In this document: positions 31,118-42,231 of the stretch, piece after piece | Numbering within the stretch: the first letter of the stretch is position 1 | How the letters are laid out: each line of letters starts with the position of its first letter | Source of the DNA: Gracilaria vermiculophylla | Taxonomy: Eukaryota > Rhodophyta > Florideophyceae > Gracilariales > Gracilariaceae | NCBI GenBank assembly: GCA_019155205.2 | Contig: JAHNZQ020000277.1 | Span: 1,208,272 to 1,272,271 of the forward strand | Length of the DNA: 64,000 bases | Direction: 5' to 3' | The notes under the pieces: model-generated | Databases searched by the model: none | What the model saw: only the letters and a program-made list of their open reading frames with translations | Told to the model about the DNA's origin: nothing | Translations under genes and position numbers: made by a program

Positions 31118-33385
31118 ATGCAGCGAAGGCGTTCGCCCAAGTATGGTAGTCTGAAATCTAGAAAGCAGTTGTTGGGTGAAATTCCGGATTTGGTAAGGTA
31201 TGCTCAATAAGACAAAAAGGTGGCGCTGAAGCAATTTAGAGTAGCTCGTTTTCTAACTTCAAATCCATATTCATGTTTCAGAAAAGTTCTGTACCAACAT
31301 CATGAAGACTGTACCATCTACGCCAGAAATGTAATTGAGGAAGCAGTTGCCGAAGCAACTGCTTCTCAATCGCTGGAGCGCATCAGAAGAGAATCCTATC
31401 TGGAAGCACACGAGTGGTCACTGTCATCTAGAATGGAGTCCATAAGAAAGAAATATAGCCCCGAAGATGCTATGGTGGACCCGGGCCTCATCGCTTTGGA
31501 TGCCATCGTGGAAACATCATCTCAAAGCAAAAGACAATCGCAACGAGCCCACGGACGGCGATTGGGCAAACATGGCCACATCAAGGTATCAATGCCGTTC
31601 GTTCATGGACCGCCAAAATATGATGCGTGGATCCCTGTCAGAAGTAACTATTGGGTAGGAAAGGAATTGAACTTGGAGCCGTACATGCCCTTCTTGGGTG
31701 ATCAGGATCAGGACTGTGAACTGGCGTTCGAAGTATTTGAGGACATGGCCGGAGGCGCAGACAAGGAAATTGATCTGAGTGATGGCGAAGTAACGAAAGA
31801 GGGAAAGTTTCGCATGCCAAAAGATGACGTGGAGCGCGTCGACTTCTACTCACTATCGCAGATACGGTGGCGAGAAGGTTCACGAAAGGCGATTCTAACT
31901 GTGCTGCACCAGTTTATCAAGTTTGACGATACAATGTGGCGCGTGCTCGCCATTGCGTTGGGGATACAGGACGTGAGCAGAATTAAGGCCATAGCAAAAG
32001 TGGCAAAGAAGAGACGACGAGAACACTTTATGCGAATTGACCGGCGTAAACGACAGAGCCGTCAGCAGCAAGCTTATGAAAAGGCGTGGACGGAAGGCGC
32101 TGGATGCGAACTTTTAGAAAACGAGGAGTCAAAGCGTGGGACAGGTTTTGTGAAGCATTATTGTCTGATTTGTCATATGTTTGCGTGCCGGCAGCACGAG
32201 TCATTCAACATAGAACCTATCATATCCATCCCGGACAAGCGGACGGTGGAGAGGGAACGTGTTTTGAAGACAAACAGCGCAGTGCCGTGTTCTGCAGAGT
32301 GCTTCATGCACCAACGGGGCGCTGTAGGCGAGAGTGCGGAATGGGGTGTAGAAGAAATCTTGTGTATGAGAGAATGCATCGCAATATTTGGCCTAGATCC
32401 GTGTTCACTTGCGCTGGGTGTGGGGTCAAAGTCATGTCTTCAGGTGCATGAGAAGCTACATGACCCAACTGAAGCAGAGATAGCAAAGCACGAGGTGGAG
32501 AAGTCACGTCGCGCGCGGCCACTGGATGGTAAAAACGCCAACGGGGCGGAAAAGGGCAAGGCAGACAAGGTGACGGTGGACTCGTACGACCCCAACGCGA
32601 TCGATCAGGACTTTTCGCCGTGCTACCACAAGGGGCCGTGCACTCAGGAATCATGCTCGTGCGTGAAGAAGGCGATGTACTGCGAGAGCACTTGCGGGTG
32701 CAAGAGCGGACGGTTCGTGGAAGGAGGTGAAACGGGGGGGATTGTGTGGGAGCCGTCGACGGCGACGAGAAAGGGGGGGGCGTTGCGCAGCTGCGAGAAC
32801 CGGCACTACGGGTGCGGATGCGTGGACGGAGCGTGCACGAGTTCGAGATGCCTGTGCTGGGAGCACAACCGGGCGTGTACGCCGGACTTGTGCGACTGCG
32901 ACTGCGTGGCGCTGCCGAAACACCCGACGCTGTCTGGGCGCAAGTGCCGCAACATGCCGGCCAACGTCGCACGGCACAAGCGGACGTTCTTGGGCAGGTC
33001 GGAGGTGCACGGGCTGGGGCTGTTCGCGGGGGAGCGGTTCGAGAAGGGCGACCTGGTGGGCATGTACAACGGGCAGATGATCGACACGCGACTGGCAGAC
33101 GTGATCGGATTCCTGTACGACGCGATGGAGCGCACATACATCTTCAACGTGACGGAGTCGCTGGTGATCGACGGGGGATTGCTGGGCAGCAAGGTGAAGT
33201 TCGTGAACCACACCAAGGCGGGCGCGGCGGACAACTGCGGCAGCCGGCTGGTGCGCGTGCGCGGCGATGCGTACGTAGGACTGTACTGCAAGCGGCGCGT
33301 GGAGGCGGGCGACGAGTTCCTGTTCGACTACCGCTTCACGGGCGCGGTGCCGCCGTGGGCGCAGGCCAACGAGCCGCGCCGCTGA
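31118..33385 (+). CDS. E(z): Enhancer-of-zeste type H3K27 methyltransferase (PRC2 catalytic subunit)
   Basis: There are two exons, 31118-31197 and 31282-33385, with an 84-bp GT-AG intron; the splice joins ...PDLV to RKVLYQHHEDC. The product has 727 residues (human EZH2 has 746). E(z) is the catalytic subunit of Polycomb repressive complex 2 and methylates histone H3 Lys27. The middle holds a SANT-like region and a cysteine/histidine segment (VKHYCLICHMFACRQH). A cysteine-rich CXC domain starts near residue 469 with CYHKGPCTQESCSC and continues through YGCGC and CDCDC. The SET domain (about 590-720) has HGLGLFAGERFEKGDLVGMY, VNHTKAGAADNCGSRL in place of the usual NHS-x-xPNC, and EFLFDYRF at the end. 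The altered NHS loop is unusual but keeps Asn-His. The SET tyrosine in FDYRF is retained. Confidence 0.9.
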
Positions 33386-33787
33386 ACGCCGCCGCCGCCG
33401 CCGCCACCACCACCACCACCGCTGCCGCCGCCACCACCACCACCACCGCTGCCGCCACCGCCACCGCCACCAAGGTACCGCCGCCGCCGCTACCAAGGTA
33501 CCGCCGCCGCCGCCACCAAAGTACCGCCGCCGCCACTCCCGCCGCCGCTGCCGCCGATCTCCCGCGATGCAAAAATTGCATCGCCGCCGCGCCCGCTGGC
33601 CGCGTACGCCGCAGATTTTTTGCTCAGTCCAAGTCGTTTCGTTCCGCCGTGCATCTCCTTCGCCCATACGCGCCGCGTTCCGTTCGCTACGCGCCGCACG
33701 CGCCATCCTCGCCCCCACGCCCGCCCTCGCCTCCCCGCCCTCGCCTCCCCGCCCGTCCCCCCCCCCCACGCCCGCCCCCAACGCGAT
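33386..33787. promoter_or_regulatory. Triplet-repeat-rich intergenic interval
   Basis: 402 bp between the E(z) stop and the HAT-repeat gene ATG. The first 160 bp are GCC/ACC/CCG triplet runs, followed by C-rich sequence with a T-rich patch near 33615-33621. It serves as the 3' end of E(z) and the promoter of the next gene in the same direction. Confidence 0.5.
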
Positions 33788-36700
33788 ATGGCGCCCGCGG
33801 TCGTCTGCTATGTGGGCGTGGCGCGTCCGCCCTTCCGCCCGCCGCTCGCCCGCCCATTCGCGACCGCCGTTTCGCACCCCTCCGCCTCCGCCTTCTCGGC
33901 CGCCGTCACCCGCGCCCTTGGCCCCCACGGCAACCGCTCCTTCGCCAACGGCTACTCCAACCTCTTCTTTCACTCCGACAGCATATGGTCGCCCACCTTT
34001 GACTCCCATCGCGGCGACACGGTCGGCAACTCCGGCGGCACCCAGTTCGGCGGCCCTCGCGACGGCAACTGGGACATGGGAAACAATAATTCCTTTTCCA
34101 CCTTTCCCGGTGGCACCCTGGAGTACGGCCGTCGACGCGTGCGAGATGACTCCAGCCCCAATCCCGTCGCCTCGCTTACCCTGCCCCCGCTAGCCTCGCA
34201 CTTGTCGCCCCCTTCCCTCGCATCTTCGTTTGATTCCTCTTCGTTTATCCACGACTCTCCCCCGCACTCCACCGACTTCCTGGGGCCAAAGTCACTCCCC
34301 ACCCCAAGTCCCCACCGACAGTTCCAAAATCCCTCCCGATTTTCTAACACCTCTAACGTGATCACCTCCTCCGCGCTGCCTGCCCCCCCGGCCGACCAGA
34401 ACTCCACCGTCGTCCCTGGCAAATTTAAGGCTCCTAGCGTATCCAAGCCCGCTTCGGAGCCCTCTGTCGGCGTGCGGCGAAGGAAAAGGCCCACCGATTC
34501 ATCTTCCCCGAAGCACGATCAATCGCGCGGCCCACCCCCGAGGTCCAACAAGTCTTACTCTTCGAAGCACAACAACCAGCCGTTTCATGGCAAGATCCGC
34601 CGCCAGGTGCGCACTATCTTCGAGCACGCGAAGGAGGAAGAGAGAAAGGGCAATTTCAACGAAGCACGCGCCCTGTTGCGCCAGTGCCTTGATCTCGATA
34701 AGCAGGACAGTCATTCGTGGTTGGCACTCGCGAGGCTTGAAGCGAGGGCTGGTGGTGTGTCAATTCGCAACTCTTCGCCTAACAATCAACAAAATGACAA
34801 CGATTCCGAACCTCACAACCATCCCCCGAACGCCACTCGCGGCACAGAGATCGCCCGTTCCATTTTCAAGCTTGGGCTCGAAGAGTGTCCAAATAGCGTC
34901 CATCTCATTCAGGCCTGGGCTGTTCTTGAACACCGATGCGGGAATCGCGACACGGCACGGGAGCTGTTTGCGAGAGGTTTAGCTCTAGAACCTGACAACC
35001 CGTACGTAAGTCAGGCATGGGGCTTGTTGGAGCAAAGAGTTGGAAACACCGAGAAGGCTAGGGAATTATTCCGACAAACCGTGTCGTTGCGTCCCCATCC
35101 GGAAGTGTGCGCAGCGTGGGCAGTTCTCGAAGCCAGAGAAGGAAACATCCACTATGCCCGAGACTTGTACCAAAAAGGTCTGAGAGCGTGCAAAGCCGCG
35201 GGCAATCAGTCATCCGCAGCCATATACAGATCGTGGGCGGAAATGGAGGAAAGGGTTGGTGACCTTCCCAAGGCTCGTGAGCTCCTCAGCATGGCGATCG
35301 CAGCACAGCCGCGTATGACTGAGGCCTACGTTGCGCTTGCACGTCTGGAAGCCAGACGAGGCGGTACTATCCGGGCCTTGGAATTGATGCGCACAGCCGC
35401 GTCTTTGAGCACCAAGCCGCCTGCCTCAGTGTTCAATGCTTGGGCTCAAATTGAATGGACATGTTGCGGTCGAGTTGATGAAGCGCGCAAGCTTTTGCAG
35501 AGGGGCCACAAGTGTCATCCATCAGATCCTGCCATTCTGCAGAGCCTTGGCACGCTTGAAGAACGGTGTGGAAATCCTGAGGAGGCCAAACGGCTGTTTT
35601 ACGCAAGTGTATGTGCGAGGCCTACAGCCCCAGCATTCGTCGCCTGGGCACTGTTGGAAGAGAAAGACGACAATCTCGATGAAGCGAAGCGTCTTTTTGA
35701 GGAAGCTCTCAGCACAGATGCTTTGCATGGGGCTGCGTATAACGCTTACGGAATGATGGAGGCGAGACGAGGACAACTGAATCACGCTAGAGCTGTATAT
35801 GAGCGGGGCTTGAAAGCACATGCGTCAGCTTCTGTATGGCACGGGTATGGCCAACTTGAGCTCAAACAAGGTCGAAACCCTGATCGTGCCCGAGAGTTAT
35901 TTCGACAAGGGGTGGGGCAGACAAGAGAGGACACTTCTTTCATATGGCACTCATGGGGAATGTTGGAGCTTCAACAGCGTAAAGTGCGCTTGGCTCGAAG
36001 AGTGTTCCACGACGCACTGAAGCGATACCCTCGCAATTCACGGGTGCTCGTGGGAGCTGCACTTGCACACGCAGCATCATATTCCCGCACTCACCCCGAA
36101 GAGGAAGAAGCCGTTGAATTCTTTAAACGTGCCGTTGCGGCAGATCCAACTCATGCGCATGCATGGCAAGCTTGGGGTGTGTTTGAGCTTCGCAGAGGTC
36201 GTCCGGATGCTGCGCAAGCATTGTTTAGGCGGGGGTTGCGGTTGTGTCCATCTCACGGAGCTCTATGGCAGGCTTGGGGTGTTTTGGAAACCTCGCGAGG
36301 AAACTTCAGCAAAGCTCGTCAGCTTTACGAGAAGGGCGCACAGGCATGCCCGGCACATGTGCACTTGTTCCAGGCGTGGGCCTGTATGGAGGTTAGGTCA
36401 GGAAACATCGACAAAGCCCGGAGCCTGTTAAACCACGCTCTCGAACTGGACACCGGCCATGGCGCCGTTTGGAATGCATACGGACTACTGGAAGCTAGGC
36501 ACGGAACTTTAGCCAAGGCCCGACAAAACTTCACAACGGGCATTCGTCGATCTCCTCACCACGCTCCGTTGTACAGGGCGTTTGGTCAAACAGAGTCGCG
36601 TGCAGGTAATTACGAAAGAGCCAGACAATTGTTCCAACAGGGCCTCCGAGTCGATCCCCGCCACGCTCCTTTGTACCATGCCTATGCACAACTCGAGGCG

Positions 36701-36913
36701 ATGCTCGGAAATCTTTCGGCACTTGGTGGGTTAAAGAAACAAGCTGAGGAATTCTTCGGGTCTGAGGATCAGGCAGTTCGAGTTTTGAATAACGGGGAAC
36801 ACGATCCCGACGCTGAGGTAATGGAGAATGTCGATGAAGGGCTAGATGGAAACTACTCGGCTGTTGTTACACCAATGGAACTTGCATTGGACGGAAGTGA
36901 TTTGTATGATTAA
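33788..36913 (+). CDS. HCF107/MBB1-like HAT-repeat protein, probable plastid RNA factor
   Basis: The single exon encodes 1041 residues from ATG 33788. The N-terminal 55 residues are basic and Ala/Pro/Arg-rich with few acids, as in a plastid transit peptide. A Ser/Pro-rich low-complexity region runs to about residue 265. From there to about 1000 the protein is a continuous array of half-a-TPR (HAT) repeats with the consensus AW..LE...GN...AR.LF..G. Examples are AWAVLEHRCGNRDTARELF and AWGLLEQRVGNTEKARELF. The closest families are plant HCF107 and Chlamydomonas MBB1. These bind the 5' ends of plastid psbH and psbB transcripts, stabilise them and help photosystem II assembly. The target here is inference. 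It is longer than HCF107 (about 650) because of the N-terminal linker and extra repeats. Confidence 0.8.
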   Translation: MAPAVVCYVGVARPPFRPPLARPFATAVSHPSASAFSAAVTRALGPHGNRSFANGYSNLFFHSDSIWSPTFDSHRGDTVGNSGGTQFGGPRDGNWDMGNNNSFSTFPGGTLEYGRRRVRDDSSPNPVASLTLPPLASHLSPPSLASSFDSSSFIHDSPPHSTDFLGPKSLPTPSPHRQFQNPSRFSNTSNVITSSALPAPPADQNSTVVPGKFKAPSVSKPASEPSVGVRRRKRPTDSSSPKHDQSRGPPPRSNKSYSSKHNNQPFHGKIRRQVRTIFEHAKEEERKGNFNEARALLRQCLDLDKQDSHSWLALARLEARAGGVSIRNSSPNNQQNDNDSEPHNHPPNATRGTEIARSIFKLGLEECPNSVHLIQAWAVLEHRCGNRDTARELFARGLALEPDNPYVSQAWGLLEQRVGNTEKARELFRQTVSLRPHPEVCAAWAVLEAREGNIHYARDLYQKGLRACKAAGNQSSAAIYRSWAEMEERVGDLPKARELLSMAIAAQPRMTEAYVALARLEARRGGTIRALELMRTAASLSTKPPASVFNAWAQIEWTCCGRVDEARKLLQRGHKCHPSDPAILQSLGTLEERCGNPEEAKRLFYASVCARPTAPAFVAWALLEEKDDNLDEAKRLFEEALSTDALHGAAYNAYGMMEARRGQLNHARAVYERGLKAHASASVWHGYGQLELKQGRNPDRARELFRQGVGQTREDTSFIWHSWGMLELQQRKVRLARRVFHDALKRYPRNSRVLVGAALAHAASYSRTHPEEEEAVEFFKRAVAADPTHAHAWQAWGVFELRRGRPDAAQALFRRGLRLCPSHGALWQAWGVLETSRGNFSKARQLYEKGAQACPAHVHLFQAWACMEVRSGNIDKARSLLNHALELDTGHGAVWNAYGLLEARHGTLAKARQNFTTGIRRSPHHAPLYRAFGQTESRAGNYERARQLFQQGLRVDPRHAPLYHAYAQLEAMLGNLSALGGLKKQAEEFFGSEDQAVRVLNNGEHDPDAEVMENVDEGLDGNYSAVVTPMELALDGSDLYD

Positions 36914-38001
36914 TAGGAGTAAGAAGCACAAATTCTGAAGACCCGCCCTGATTCTACTCCTTCAGCGACTGAGGAGTAAGAAACAGACATTGAATAGTTA
37001 TTTCTTGAACATAAATTCAGAGACACAGTACATGCGATTGTGTTGTACTTCTGAAACAAGGATACGGAGGGGGAGTGCTTTTCTTGATCTTCAGACCCGC
37101 TAGTTTGAGAAATCGAGACAGGCACTATCCGACGAACATCCTTTTAAGCATATGTGAAAACTTTTGCTCAGCGAAAACCTCACTTTCGTCCCTCTGGATA
37201 CCTCCTCCGCTGTGGAGGTTGTACTACTCTAGACAGCGCTATGGCTAAGGCTTACATTATAAGCCGTTCTCTTCCCCCTAACATATCAAATGAAGCTAGA
37301 GATAATTGTTTGCCTCGCATATGTCGTGCTCATATATTTCATGGAGAGAAGGGCATTCAGTTGTAACCGAGTACTACAACCGACAAAAGATCTGTAGACA
37401 AACAGCTGCAAGCTGAGGTTAGGGGGTACCATGGAAGCCCAAAAGCATGCTGGATAAAAGGTCCGCAGACAATAGTTACACGTTCTAAAATAGAATCCCA
37501 GAGCTTGTTGAATATGTCTTTCTTCGATTGCGTTTTGTGAGGACAATTGCTTAGACACGGAGAAGTCCCACACTAATATTGGATGTCGCCGATGGTGGCA
37601 TGACCCTTCAAGTTTTTGCGTATTCTTCATTGATGTAAAGCATTCTTGTTCAATTGTTGTAGACTGTGAACACCTTCGTTCTACATTACGATGAATACTT
37701 CCGATGTGCGGCCAAGTTTACCCATTTGCTCCGTTTTAAGGATACGGAAAATCACGTGCAAAAAAGACCTTGCGGCCCACCTGCCGCGTGAGTCATGTGG
37801 CCGTTAGGCGCGTCGTCCCCTGCTGATTTAGTGCTACTAACGTTCGGGAACAGTTGTACAATACCTCCTGGCCAGGACTAAAACACGGTTGACCGTAGAG
37901 GGTTTTTGTTTTTACTTTTTTCTGGCTGCCATAAGAAACTGTAAATTCGGCGGTTATCGACGGACTCCTTCAGCTCCATTAAAATAAGAGATCCAGAAGA
38001 C

Positions 38002-38062
38002 GGGGGGAAGGGGATGGGAAGGCAGCGGGGGGGGAGGGGGGCGTGAGGGTCGCCCAGGGGGA
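38002..38062 (+). other. G-run block, potential G-quadruplex
   Basis: Several runs of four to eight G separated by one to seven bases occur on the plus strand, enough for at least one intrastrand G-quadruplex. No gene is near. Confidence 0.55.
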
Positions 38063-40133
38063 TTTAAGAAGTTTTTGGCTTATTCAGGCACCCCAGGCGC
38101 TCTCCTCCCAACTCCCACTACCTAAACCGCTGTTTTGAGTGGGCCAGATACACTGCCTGCTGAACGCTTGACATCTGATCTTCACTCAGACCCATCCCCA
38201 TGCGGAAGTGCAAGCGCTCTTAGGTATTCTCTCTCTCGAAAGAAATTTGTTTCTGATGCTGCTATTTTCGTGTTTAACGCCAAAATGCACCGCAAAGAGG
38301 TATATTCTCTCTAGAAGGCGATCCCCTTTTCCCCATCCGTAACGCCCCTCACCCCTTTTTTGCTTTTTTGCGATTCAGGGCGTTCTAAAACCGTGTGTTT
38401 GAGGTACGTTCTTACTTATCACACGCTCTCAGCCACGGCCAAGCACGATGAATTTGTTTCACAAGGGTACGCAGCATTGTCTTCAAAAATTTGCGAGTTA
38501 CCTCATGCTGTAATAGACAGCAACATTAGATCCAGTATTTGGGAGAAAACAGACAAGCGTGAAGCCACCCACTCCGTTTGGTTAATGTCGAGAAAAGTGC
38601 TTTGTCTCTGTAAACATCTGTTGCATCTTGAAGTGCACTGCCCGTGACGAGTGTAAGGAGACGGCATTGGCCGTCGGATGCGCATTCTGTAGTGACAGCG
38701 CTGAAATGTGTTCTGAGCCGTTGTTCGCTTCGAATCTTCTTCGTGGAAAAGCGAAAAAGCTCTAGATCACAAAAGTACCAAAAGTATTATCGTCCAGAGG
38801 TATGACTGGCTTCTGGCCATCATGATCTCTTTGTCGTCAACCGTTGTGCAATAAAGCCTTTTCACTCACTTGCTCAACAAATATAATGTTTGCTACAAAA
38901 TGCGCTGCTCCTTTTGGCAGCACAATATCTGCCATTGAAAGAAAAGGATCGATGACGACCGGGACTGTTGAAGTTGTAGAAGACATTTGCCTTAATTCAG
39001 GTTCGTTGCCTCAAAACATGTGGTTTATCTGCTGAGATTCGCCGATGTGCAAATCAAGAGTAAAGATATGGACACATGTCGGAGACGCGTAAGTGTGCGT
39101 GTTCCAAGGGCAACGCAAGCGCGAGCGCCGGTGAGGTGGAACTTTCACTCCTGACATCGCTGGACTATTCATCTGGGAATTGCCTTCCGACGAAGCAAAA
39201 CTTGTTGGCTCCTTGCGCTCTACGACACGCCATAATGTGTTCTAATCGTGACGGGAACCATGACAGAAAATGTCTCCATTTCGCCTGAGAAACGGGCTCT
39301 TCTTGCTGCATGCCGTCAATTTCATCGGCGGCCGGAACGTGTTTCGTCTTTAAGGGGAAAGAGGCCCCGAGAGCAAGACTCCGTTCTGTATCAGTTCAGT
39401 TTCTCATTCTGCCAACTCCTGGCGTACACGAGTATGGCTCTGCAGGGGCCACCCCCCTGCTTCAAAGCACCGTTAGGCGGGCCTAACAACAGAGTTAACC
39501 AATTCGCCTTCAACTTTTCTTAGCGCACGCTTCTTTTTCCATCAGCGGCTGTAAACTGCACCCATTCTCTTCTTCGCCGAAACTCAGGGTGCCAATCCTT
39601 GCAAAAACTCTGTGCAAGTAGCAAGGGGAGACGGTCCGTAGCCTCGAAGGACTTGCATCCTGTGCGACGCGTTTACAGTTGGAGAGGACACGAAGGTAAC
39701 CATTTTGATCCATTTCCATTGCAGCGCACCATGTCAGCGCACTGGATGTCACATGCAACGCCGTCCTCCGCATCTTTCTTCTCTCATATGTTCACATGAG
39801 GGTTACAACATTTGTTCAGCGTAGGCACACAACACCCGCAGTTTCACCAGCAATGATAGCCCATGACCAACCCTCAACCTCGCAGCGCTATATCTGTAGC
39901 AATGTTATTCCCGGAGCAACGTCACGCTCCAGCGAAAACAATGTCGTCCTGGCTGTTCGACACACTTCCCAGTGAGACAACCATGTTGGTAGCGAATTGT
40001 TCTTTGGCCCACACGTCACTTCTCAGAACATATCACCAGGAAGTCCATCATGGCTGGCTGTCCGCCAAACCGGACCGCATTGTTTACCGACGCAGCACGT
40101 TCAACATTTCAGAACACAAACTCATCACTCGCA

Positions 40134-40140
40134 TATAAAA
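40134..40140 (+). promoter_or_regulatory. TATA box of the VWA gene
   Basis: A consensus TATAAAA lies 104 bp upstream of the ATG at 40244. Most other promoters in the window lack one, which suggests that this gene is regulated or strongly expressed. Confidence 0.6.
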
Positions 40141-40243
40141 GCGACCAAAGCTCATTCTGTTTCCCTCACTCGATTACCACATCCCCATCTGTTCCAACAC
40201 CCATCACAGCTCCCTACCTCGGATTCTTATCGCCTCCCCCACG

Positions 40244-41893
40244 ATGCGAAGCTACCTTCTTCTTCTCGTTACCCTTTTCGGGTTTTGGGCTATTTCATGT
40301 GCAGTGCCCACTGTGATTCGTCAAGAGACAGACACAGATACTTGTCCAGTGGATGGCGTGTGCTTCGCGTTGGACCAAAGTGGATCGATCTCCATAAACT
40401 ATCCTGACCTGCAGGCTTTTGTGGTTGCTGTCGCTCGCGAAATTGAGACTAACTCGCCGTCTACTCTCTACTCGGCGTTTGGCTTTGCAAATAATGTAAA
40501 TACCATTCAGTCGTCTACTTCACAGTTGGAGTCAGAATTTGTTCCTGCTGTCAATGCTCCCGTCACGCCTATTGGGTCTACGAATATGTTCGCAGGTTTG
40601 AATGCATGCTTCACCGAACTTTCGGATCTTACCGGCACCAAGGTGATCATTCTTTTGACAGACGGCGTGGATAATGGGTCTCCCTTTGCAATCGACCTCG
40701 CTCCTACAATCAAGGACCAAGGAATTGGAATCATCACCGTTGGGATTGGAAACGGAGTGTCCAGCCAATACCTCCAGCAACTTGCAACAAGTCCAGAGTT
40801 TTTCATTGCCTCAACATTCACCACATTGCCGATCGAAGTGTTTAAACTTACTCAGATGCTGTGTGAGCTACCTGCTGTCTCTCCGTTGCCGACAGATGGT
40901 GAAATCGAAAACCCCGGGACAAGCGAAACCCCGGAAGTGAGCGTGAGTCCAGAAATAACTGAGACGACGGAAGCAATCCCTACACCGGAGGTGAGCGCAA
41001 CTCCAGTGGTGAGCGAAACTCCGGAGGTGAGCGAAACGGCAGAAGTGATCCCGACACCGGAGGTGAGCGCAACTCCAGAGGTGAGCGTAAGTCCAGAGGT
41101 GAGCGTGAGTCCAGAGGTGAGCGTAACTCCAGAAATCACCGAGACGGCGGAAGTGACCCCAACACCAGAAGTCACCGAGACGGCGGGAGTGACCCCAACA
41201 CCAGAAGTCACCGAGACGGCGGGAGTGACCCCAACACCAGAAGTCACCGAGACGGCGGGAGTGACCCCAACACCAGAAGTCACCGAGACGGCCGAAGTGA
41301 CCCCAACACCAGAAGTCACCGAGACGGCGGGAGTGACCCCAACACCAGAAGTCACCGAGACGGCGGAAGTAACCCCAACACCAGAAGTCACTACAACGCC
41401 AGGTGTTACTGAAACGCCGACAGTATCACCAGTCGTCGACGAATGCGAAACAGCCTTCCAGGAGTGTGGTTTCTCCTTCGCCGGAACATCGACCGTCCCA
41501 ACTTTCGTGCTTCCAACAATCCCTGATCAGCCGTTTTCTCCGAGAATAGTGTCGAGAAATTCAAACATCAACATCGGCGTCGTGAACACCAACGGTATTG
41601 TCCCAGAGTTTATTGAACCGGACGGCAATGCTACGCCGATTACGGACGATACGGCTGCCTCCCAGCCGTTTTCTCCTTCGCAATTCAAGCCATTCTCTAT
41701 CCCTGACGATAATGGCTCCGCTATCGGCCATGAGACGTTCCAGGCCAATCAAGCATTTGTAATCTCTGACCGATGCGTCCGTGTATTCTTCTCTTCATTC
41801 CAGCTACTTTCAACCCAGGAACCGGTCTCCGTGGTCGGTAATGTGGAAGCCACCATTGATGACAATGCATGCGTTGTGTTTAGAACCGCGTAG
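40244..41893 (+). CDS. Secreted VWA-domain protein with 12-residue repeats
   Basis: The protein has 549 residues. A signal peptide is clear (RSYLLLLVTLFGFWAISC, cleavage probably near residue 21). A von Willebrand factor A domain spans about residues 35-205. Its metal-ion-dependent adhesion site is complete: LDQSGSIS for the DxSxS motif, the GSTNM threonine, and LLTDGVD. A Thr/Pro/Glu/Val-rich stalk follows (about 210-390). It starts with irregular short repeats (SVSPEVSVSPEV) and ends in seven near-identical 12-residue units (xTETAGVTPTPE) encoded by 36-bp DNA repeats. The C-terminal domain (about 400-549) contains paired cysteines, including CETAFQECGF, and no recognised family. The protein is likely extracellular or cell-wall attached, possibly O-glycosylated on the stalk, and binds a protein or polysaccharide ligand through the VWA domain. 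Ligand unknown. Confidence 0.85.
   Translation: MRSYLLLLVTLFGFWAISCAVPTVIRQETDTDTCPVDGVCFALDQSGSISINYPDLQAFVVAVAREIETNSPSTLYSAFGFANNVNTIQSSTSQLESEFVPAVNAPVTPIGSTNMFAGLNACFTELSDLTGTKVIILLTDGVDNGSPFAIDLAPTIKDQGIGIITVGIGNGVSSQYLQQLATSPEFFIASTFTTLPIEVFKLTQMLCELPAVSPLPTDGEIENPGTSETPEVSVSPEITETTEAIPTPEVSATPVVSETPEVSETAEVIPTPEVSATPEVSVSPEVSVSPEVSVTPEITETAEVTPTPEVTETAGVTPTPEVTETAGVTPTPEVTETAGVTPTPEVTETAEVTPTPEVTETAGVTPTPEVTETAEVTPTPEVTTTPGVTETPTVSPVVDECETAFQECGFSFAGTSTVPTFVLPTIPDQPFSPRIVSRNSNINIGVVNTNGIVPEFIEPDGNATPITDDTAASQPFSPSQFKPFSIPDDNGSAIGHETFQANQAFVISDRCVRVFFSSFQLLSTQEPVSVVGNVEATIDDNACVVFRTA
41135..41386 (+). repeat. 36-bp coding minisatellite (seven units)
   Basis: Seven contiguous 36-bp units encode (I/V)TETA(G/E)VTPTPE. 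They differ at only a few bases, mainly a Gly/Glu switch, so the array is recent or homogenised. The units keep frame, and changes in copy number would lengthen or shorten the stalk. Confidence 0.95.
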
Positions 41894-42231
41894 AGCATCA
41901 TAATCTTGTACTATGTATTTCAATCCAATTTCTCATAGGTATCAATTGACTTCTAGACAGATGCAAACCTTTACATGACCTATTCCGAGAATGTAGTAAG
42001 GGCTCACTAATAAACTTGCGTTTACTCATACATTTGTGACTGCATCACTTATGATGCTGGCTGACAGAAGAGACCGTGAATGGTCGTATGACCAACAAAG
42101 AAGGGGAGACGTCAACGAGGCGCTGCCAAACAGTATGCAAACATATTTTGACAAGCATCATCTCGCAGACTCTCCGATGTTGGTGAGACCACTTTGAAGC
42201 ACAGGTGCTGCGTCTTCGTGGAGGACAACCC
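41894..42231. other. Intergenic spacer with VWA gene 3' end
   Basis: 338 bp between convergent stop codons. An AATAAA at 42009-42014, about 115 bp after the VWA stop, is a plausible polyadenylation signal. Nothing else recognised. Confidence 0.45.

Larger units (their letters stand above)
36914..40243. other. Gene-poor region of about 3.3 kb
   Basis: Only short open frames of no recognised similarity. Composition is ordinary except for a G-rich block at 38002-38062 (listed separately). The last 110 bp form the promoter of the VWA gene. No transposon protein fragments or terminal repeats were recognised. Confidence 0.45.

Noticed and set aside
32304..34009. Long antisense open frames over the E(z) gene and its downstream triplet repeats
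   Set aside because: They are GC-rich shadows opposite a well-supported coding region, with no recognised domain.
41135..41386. CRISPR-like array
   Set aside because: The repeats are contiguous, have no spacers and are coding; the genome is eukaryotic.
40852..41391. A 179-codon antisense open frame opposite the VWA stalk
   Set aside because: The 36-bp repeat is a multiple of three, so an antisense frame stays open; nothing else supports it.
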